A stretch of 64,000 nucleotides of DNA from Astragalus membranaceus (lineage: Eukaryota > Streptophyta > Magnoliopsida > Fabales > Fabaceae), in assembly GCA_039519185.1 (NCBI GenBank), contig CM076846.1:125492182-125556181 (forward strand), read 5' to 3'. A model generated the notes under the pieces. It saw only the letters and a program-made list of their open reading frames with translations, was not told the origin of the DNA and searched no databases. Below are positions 59,035 to 64,000 of the stretch, in pieces (position 1 is the stretch's first letter; each line of letters begins with the position of its first letter). The position numbers and the translations under genes were made by a program.

Positions 59035-59786
59035 TCACTTGATACGTTCCATATATATAATAACGTGCAGGTAATGGACATGTTCACGAGTACTTGGATG
59101 CCCAGAGGGTAAGGTGACGGGCACTAAAACACCAGCCCATACATGTACGGACTTGGTTACGGGCACCATAGTACTATTTATAGAGTGTACCCCATTGTCA
59201 TCCCTGAGTGTGAGTACTAAAATATATTGGTGGTTTAGATGACAAAAAAACAAATTGAAGAAAAATTATTTGTTTTGTTCTAATCTTTTTTTTTTCAGAA
59301 TCCGACTTCGATTACAAAAATGAAAGAAGAATACTCAAAAAAAGAGAAAAATAAAGGGGAAATTATTGTAAATGGCCAAAGGACGACAATAGTTCTTGTT
59401 GTGATTCAAGCGTGTCAACGAACCTGGAAAAAACAAGCACACACAAATTGCGGAATAACTGCACAGTGCTGCAGCACTTGTTGCTACAGCGCTGTCAAGA
59501 CAGGATATATGAAATATAAGAAAACAATTAAAGAAAGAGATAAATGATAGAGAAAATGAACACCCAAGATGGTAACCCAATTCGGAGTTAATTCTCCTAC
59601 TCTGGGAGACATAATCCGACTTTAAGATTTCCATTATCTTGATCAAGAGTTACACCACATGATACATTCAAAGCACTTGGGCAATGCTCTCCATGAACCC
59701 AATCACCCAGGTGTTTTCCCACTCATTGATCTCTCGAATTTTCACTCACAAGTATTTCATTAATGCTATTTTCTGAAATGTGATAA
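59035..59786. other. Intergenic stretch, probable copia LTR remnant
   Basis: The part from about 59400 to 59760 (AACACCCAAGATGGTAACCC, then ATTCTCCTACTCTGGGAGAC) reads like the transcribed part of a copia LTR on the minus strand, similar in style to the solo LTR at 8807. Ends were not found, and no gene is supported. Confidence 0.4.
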
Positions 59787-61390
59787 TGTTGGAACTTTGA
59801 TGTTATGTGTGAATTGAAAAAGTCCACATTGGATAGAATAGACACTTTGAGAGTGTTTATAAGTGGGAAACTCACACATGGGTTTGGGCCCCAAGGGGTA
59901 CCCAATTTTGTGAATGGGAGAGGACGCACACAACGGTCATATTGACCGAGTCAAAGTTTCCAACGGCATATTGACCAAGTCAAACCGTAACGGTTTTTTT
60001 ATTTAAGACGGATTAACCAATAGAGCCGTTGGCTCTTCAATGCCTCCCAACAGCCATCTCCTCCCCACGCCTATAAAAGGAGCCATCACCTCACTTCTTA
60101 CTCACACCAAAAGTTGATGCACTTCCAACTTTTCTCTCTTCTCTCTAAACCTTCTCTTCTTCTCCTCTAGGAAACTTAATGCATTTCCAAGTTTATTTTT
60201 TTAAGAGTGGTTTTCATAACCATATTGAGGGTGTATTTCTAAGAGCGAATTTTCACAGTGTAGTGAACTTTCGTATCAGTTTCGGCTGGGCTGTTTTATC
60301 CTGGGGACGTCGTGGTTGATAGCCTGCTTGCACAATTTTCAGCAGTGCCACGAAACATCTTAAAGAGAGCGACCTAGTCCGCGACTCATCCCAGTAATCT
60401 CTTCGGCTTGATTTTTGAAAAATAGTGTTGTTTGAGAAAAGTCCTGGCTAGGAAAGACTTGGTATTTAAGCGTGTCCATTGTGACCCACCTCTCTTTCCT
60501 GGGAACCTACTCGAATTAACAATTTTAAGACGTTTCCAAATCAGTCATGACAACCGAAGAAATTACTGGTGCTGGTTCCGCTGCCTCTGACTTCAACAAA
60601 CCATTTCAGTTTGAGGGAGCTCACTTCAAACGTTGGCAACAAAAGATGCATTTTTTCTTAACTTTGAAAAAGGTTGCCAATGTCTTGACAGAGATTCCAG
60701 TGGCAAATGAAACAGGTGAACAGGAAGAATAGGCTAAAACAGCAAAAGAAATACTCCTATGGAAGGAGCATGATTATCTCGGTAAGAATTTTATTCTTAA
60801 CGAGCTAACTAATGATCTTTATGATTATTACAGTACCTGTAAGTCCGCCAGAGATGTCTGGGATGCTCTGAAAAAGAAATATGATACTGAGGAAGCTGGT
60901 GCTAAGAAATATGTTGTTAGCCGCTACCTTAACTACAAGATGGCAGATGACAAATCTGTAGAGACTCGGTCACATGAGATTCAGAAAATAGCTCATGAAA
61001 TTATATTTGAAGGCATGGCTTGAGATGAAAAATTTCAAGTAGCTATTATTATTGACAAACTTCCTCCTGCTTGGAAGGATTTCAAAAATTCTCTCAGGCA
61101 CAAAACCAAAGAGTTTTCTCAAGAAAGTCTGATCGCCCGACTCCGAATTGAGGAGGAATCTCGGAAACAAGACCAGAAAGATGAAGTCGGGTTTATTTCA
61201 AACACCAAGAAAACATGAGCAGTTCTGAAGCCAACTGGAAAACCATTTAAGAATCAGAACCGTAATCAAATTCAAAAGAACCGCAACAAGAATGAGAACC
61301 CTCCAAAGTCCCCAAATCCTAAGCCTCAACCACCACCACAACCTAAGAATGATGATGCTTCTCCATTCACTTGTTTCAACTGTGGGAGAC
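59787..61390 (+). mobile_element. Copia retrotransposon, 5' part, cut by a later insertion
   Basis: The LTR appears to begin TGTTGGAACTTTGATG at 59787. It has a TATA box CTATAAAAGG at 60071-60080. The LTR end and primer-binding site are not clear; the leader continues to the gag start at 60547. The element is interrupted at 61390/61391 by another LTR and does not resume before the window ends. Confidence 0.7.
60547..61390 (+). pseudogene. Copia gag (UBN2-type), three in-frame stops, truncated
   Basis: The frame from ATG 60547 stays open in phase for 281 codons except for stops at 60730 (TAG), 61021 (TGA) and 61216 (TGA). It reads FNKPFQFEGAHFKRWQQKMH, later CKSARDVWDALKKKYDTEEA, LNYKMADDKSVETRSHEIQK, IDKLPPAWKDFKNSLRHKTK and a basic, Asn/Pro-rich tail. 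That is the usual order of a copia gag before its CCHC zinc knuckle. The knuckle begins FTCFNCGR and is cut there by the LTR at 61391. Gag packages retrotransposon RNA; this copy cannot make it. There are no frameshifts. Confidence 0.92.
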
Positions 61391-64000
61391 TGTAACACCC
61401 CCTTTTTCTAACCTCTAAAAGTGGTGCTACACTTAACTAATATTCCCATTATCTAATTTCTTTTGAAAATATATTGGTTCAAAGTAGATATGAATTTCGA
61501 TTCTCAATTTACGTAAATTTTTTTTTTATGTGTGAGAAGCATAAAGGATTAGTCATATCATACAACATCGAAATATATATAATATGCATCATATATTGAT
61601 CACTAACAGTTAGATCATAGACATGCCCTTGGGCTTACATAGGTTATCGTCTAAGTACCACGTCACAAAGGTGTCCCAAAAGGTGGTACGGTCTGTAAGG
61701 TTATATATATACCATAGGTTAGGCTAAAAACTAAGTAGTCAAGCTACTATACTGAAACGCCTAATAGTCACTGTATCAAAAGGTAGAGTAATAAGAGATG
61801 ACAAGCCAGACTAAATCCCAAAAAAAAAACTCTTATACTCTAAGTAGAACCAAAAAAACCAACTTCCAACAACCACTAATGATATCCATTGGGGAGATTC
61901 CCAACGGTACCACTACTACCGGAGCCATCAGACGGCGCCCACTCGGGTACGATAGGTACATCAAGAACCACATCATCCTGAACTATAGCCCCAGGAATTG
62001 CCACACCAGGAAACAAAGCCTCTATTATACGGTTCATAGGCAACTCAATCTCTAAAGTCTGATGAGCAGTAATAACAGTCATGGGTATTCCCTGTGCCCC
62101 ATCAGTTGTCTGAGTCACACCGGTATAAGTAATGGTCTGAGCCACTGGGTCGATCTCCCAGATGGGATCTCCCATATCCTCCAGAAATCTAATCTGCCTG
62201 TGCCCAGAGTGTCCGAGAGGCTCCTCCGATGTCATCTGAAATGTAAGGGATGAAATACTCGTACACAAGTTTACAACATGATGGTTACACAAGTTACATA
62301 TAATAGGATACAGTCATAAGTAATAATAATATATAGACGTAATAAGTGATCCCCATCAGACTAATTCAAAAACCAGGCATTTAACCACACACAATCACTA
62401 AGTCCTGCAAAAACATGACAGACAGCCTAGTGAAAACGATTATCAATAGTTAGTTAAATACTAGACATCATACTTATCCTGTGATCTATCAACAAGGTTA
62501 GTCTACTAACTAGAATAATATACTCAACCTACTCCATGGAGATTTCTCTATCCTATTGAGTGCAAGGCCGTTTCAACTGCCATAACATGATTGTTTGCAA
62601 TGAGGAGATATCCAATCCATACTCCAATCATTCTGGCCCGAGCGCTGCACCTTATTATAGATAGTTCTGTACAGTCAGGCTCACCGTGTCGGGTAGTACG
62701 ATTTCCCCCAGTCAGAGTTGCTACAACTGACCATTGGTAGGAGTTCGAAACACAAGTGCCCCCAGAAGGCCTGTAGTCGACCCCACCGAACCTATCCTCA
62801 GTCTTATATACTTGATAGTACTATAAGAAACATCATGTGATAGCTCTTAGTAAAATCATCAGTCTTTCTAATCTAATCCATAATCAACTTGATAATTGAA
62901 TCCTTAGAATCCACAACTTGTGAGATATACCTTAACTAATTAATTCTCATGGGCCATATCACTAAGTAACGAGACGACTAATGTTTCTCGACCAAATTCA
63001 AAATGTACTTATTTTGACACATTTTCAAATAAATCAAACAAATCAAACTCACACAAATCACTTAAGAATATCTAAATAATATATGTATACAAGCAACACA
63101 CAATTTGTGCCCATCAACTTATTATTAGTCTTTCCCCTTACCTCGATTTTTTTCTGAAATAGCTGGTTGAATATTTTCTTCGGTTCCCTCAATACCTAAT
63201 ACTCATTAAAACAGTTTTGTCTTAACACACTATACTCTTGACTATATCAAACTAAAATATTTTACTAAAAATTCTATTTAATGTTTGTGTGTTTCAAAAA
63301 TGCAATAGGCATTTATTTAAAGTAAAAACCCATTTGATAGACATACTTTTTTTTTGTTGAAAATAATAATAACATTAAAAAAATTTCAAGAAAGTAAAGA
63401 GATAAACTTTCAAGAAAGCAAGACAGTAGATAAGAATTAAAACAAGAAAAAGGAGAATAGGAGTAAGATAAGAAAACCTGAAAAGTGAAGAGTTGGCTCT
63501 CGTTAAGCTTTTTGAGTGAAAGTGAGTGTTTTGAAAATGAAAGAGTGACTCTCTTATTTATATTAGTTCCAACAGGTCATCCGGTCATAACTTACGCATA
63601 CGTATCAGTAAACAAAATATACTATTCATACTGTTTTGTTGTTCAAAGAATGACCATACGTTATTCTCTCTGTTTTTTTACTAGTCACTTATTTGTTATA
63701 CTGGTAATAATAAAAGACACATCTTTAGTAAAAATAAAATTTTGCAGATACAGTTTCGATCTTTATTTCTTTTAGAACTTAACGAACTAAATTTCAAAAT
63801 TTTCCGATAAGTTTGGGCTTTTTAGTGCAGTATTATTTGTATTGACAGATACTTTTTAGCTATAATTTGATAGAGGTTTAAGTTCAAATATTTTTCATAA
63901 CCTTCTATAATATTTCTCTCTGATCCTACAAAATTATTTTTCTTAAAAACATTATCTAGATACAAGACTAATTTATTATTTCTCATGAGGTAAATAAAAA
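61391..64000. mobile_element. Ty3/gypsy-type LTR element, left edge only
   Basis: It begins TGTAACACCCCCTTTTT exactly where the copia gag is cut. TGTAACACCC...GGGTGTTACA is the extended terminal repeat of Tekay/Del-like LTRs, so orientation cannot be told from one end. The rest of the window is LTR-like non-coding sequence with a possible gene on the minus strand (61876-62235). The right end and target duplication (expected GAGAC) lie outside the window. Confidence 0.7.
61876..62235 (-). CDS. Hypothetical acidic protein within the LTR-type element
   Basis: On the minus strand an AG acceptor (TACATTTCAG) is directly followed by ATG and an open frame of 119 residues: MTSEEPLGHSGHRQIRFLED, then MGDPIWEIDPVAQTITYTGV, IELPMNRIIEALFPGVAIPG and DVVLDVPIVPEWAPSDGSGS. 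It is acidic, rich in Ile, Val and Pro, has no membrane segment, and I recognise no family. It could be a retroelement accessory ORF, the tail of a polyprotein or chance. A real coding role is unproven. Confidence 0.35.
   Translation of the reverse strand: MTSEEPLGHSGHRQIRFLEDMGDPIWEIDPVAQTITYTGVTQTTDGAQGIPMTVITAHQTLEIELPMNRIIEALFPGVAIPGAIVQDDVVLDVPIVPEWAPSDGSGSSGTVGNLPNGYH

Noticed and set aside
1..64000. Integrated plant virus (pararetrovirus or geminivirus) sequences, rRNA and tRNA genes
   Set aside because: No coat, movement or replication-protein motifs, rRNA blocks or convincing tRNA cloverleaf were noticed; reverse-transcriptase traces belong to a Ty3/gypsy retrotransposon with a tRNA-type primer site.

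Overview
The window is plant nuclear DNA: AT-rich, with long spliced genes, 5' UTR introns, microsatellites and dense layers of transposons. The proteins and repeats fit a eudicot. A legume is my best guess from general resemblance, but no single marker in the window proves it.

Only two host genes look complete. One is a 13-exon GT77 arabinosyltransferase of the XEG113 type (+, 41397-51778, 635 aa), whose splice phases close exactly through every exon. The other is a two-exon glycine-rich GYPPQ/HGKFKHGK-repeat protein (-, 56805-55126, 178 aa). Both are housekeeping-type cell-wall or secretory/membrane-associated genes with no operon-like link to each other.

Most of the other sequence I can resolve is transposon. 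Many insertions have exact ends and target-site duplications (TSDs) that can be read off. These are two hAT MITEs (877-1095 and 3595-3898); a Mutator-like MITE (1457-1772); a Helitron-like element (2168 to about 7411) starting exactly at the edge of a duplicated flank; a solo copia LTR (8807-9374); an internally deleted hAT (10759-14766); a MULE (16852-22533) split by a CACTA element (17096-21582); a small CACTA (23265-24374); a second gene-carrying CACTA (25133-29547); a third CACTA with its own TNP-type gene (30944-36367) sitting in a gypsy LTR; a decayed Ty3/gypsy body (37087 to about 39145); a 1.27-kb LTR element in XEG113 intron 6 (45186-46456); a Stowaway MITE in intron 9; a second MULE (52739-53881); and a copia gag pseudogene (60547-61390) cut inside its zinc knuckle by another LTR at 61391.

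The most striking content is host-gene capture. The CACTA at 25133-29547 carries, all in one orientation, exons resembling a cation/calcium exchanger, an ERD7-type senescence-domain protein, an aspartyl protease and the C-terminal CDK-inhibitor domain of a KRP. The CACTA at 17096-21582 carries three clean exons of a ZIF1-like MFS transporter. It shares a subterminal block with the first, and in both elements the captured exons read away from that shared end. The Helitron-like region holds callose-synthase exons joined in frame to an ACT-domain kinase fragment. The CACTA at 30944-36367 holds an exocyst SEC6-like piece antisense to its transposase-type gene.

I saw no CRISPR, no bacterial features, no integrated virus, no toxin gene and no rRNA or tRNA gene that I could support.
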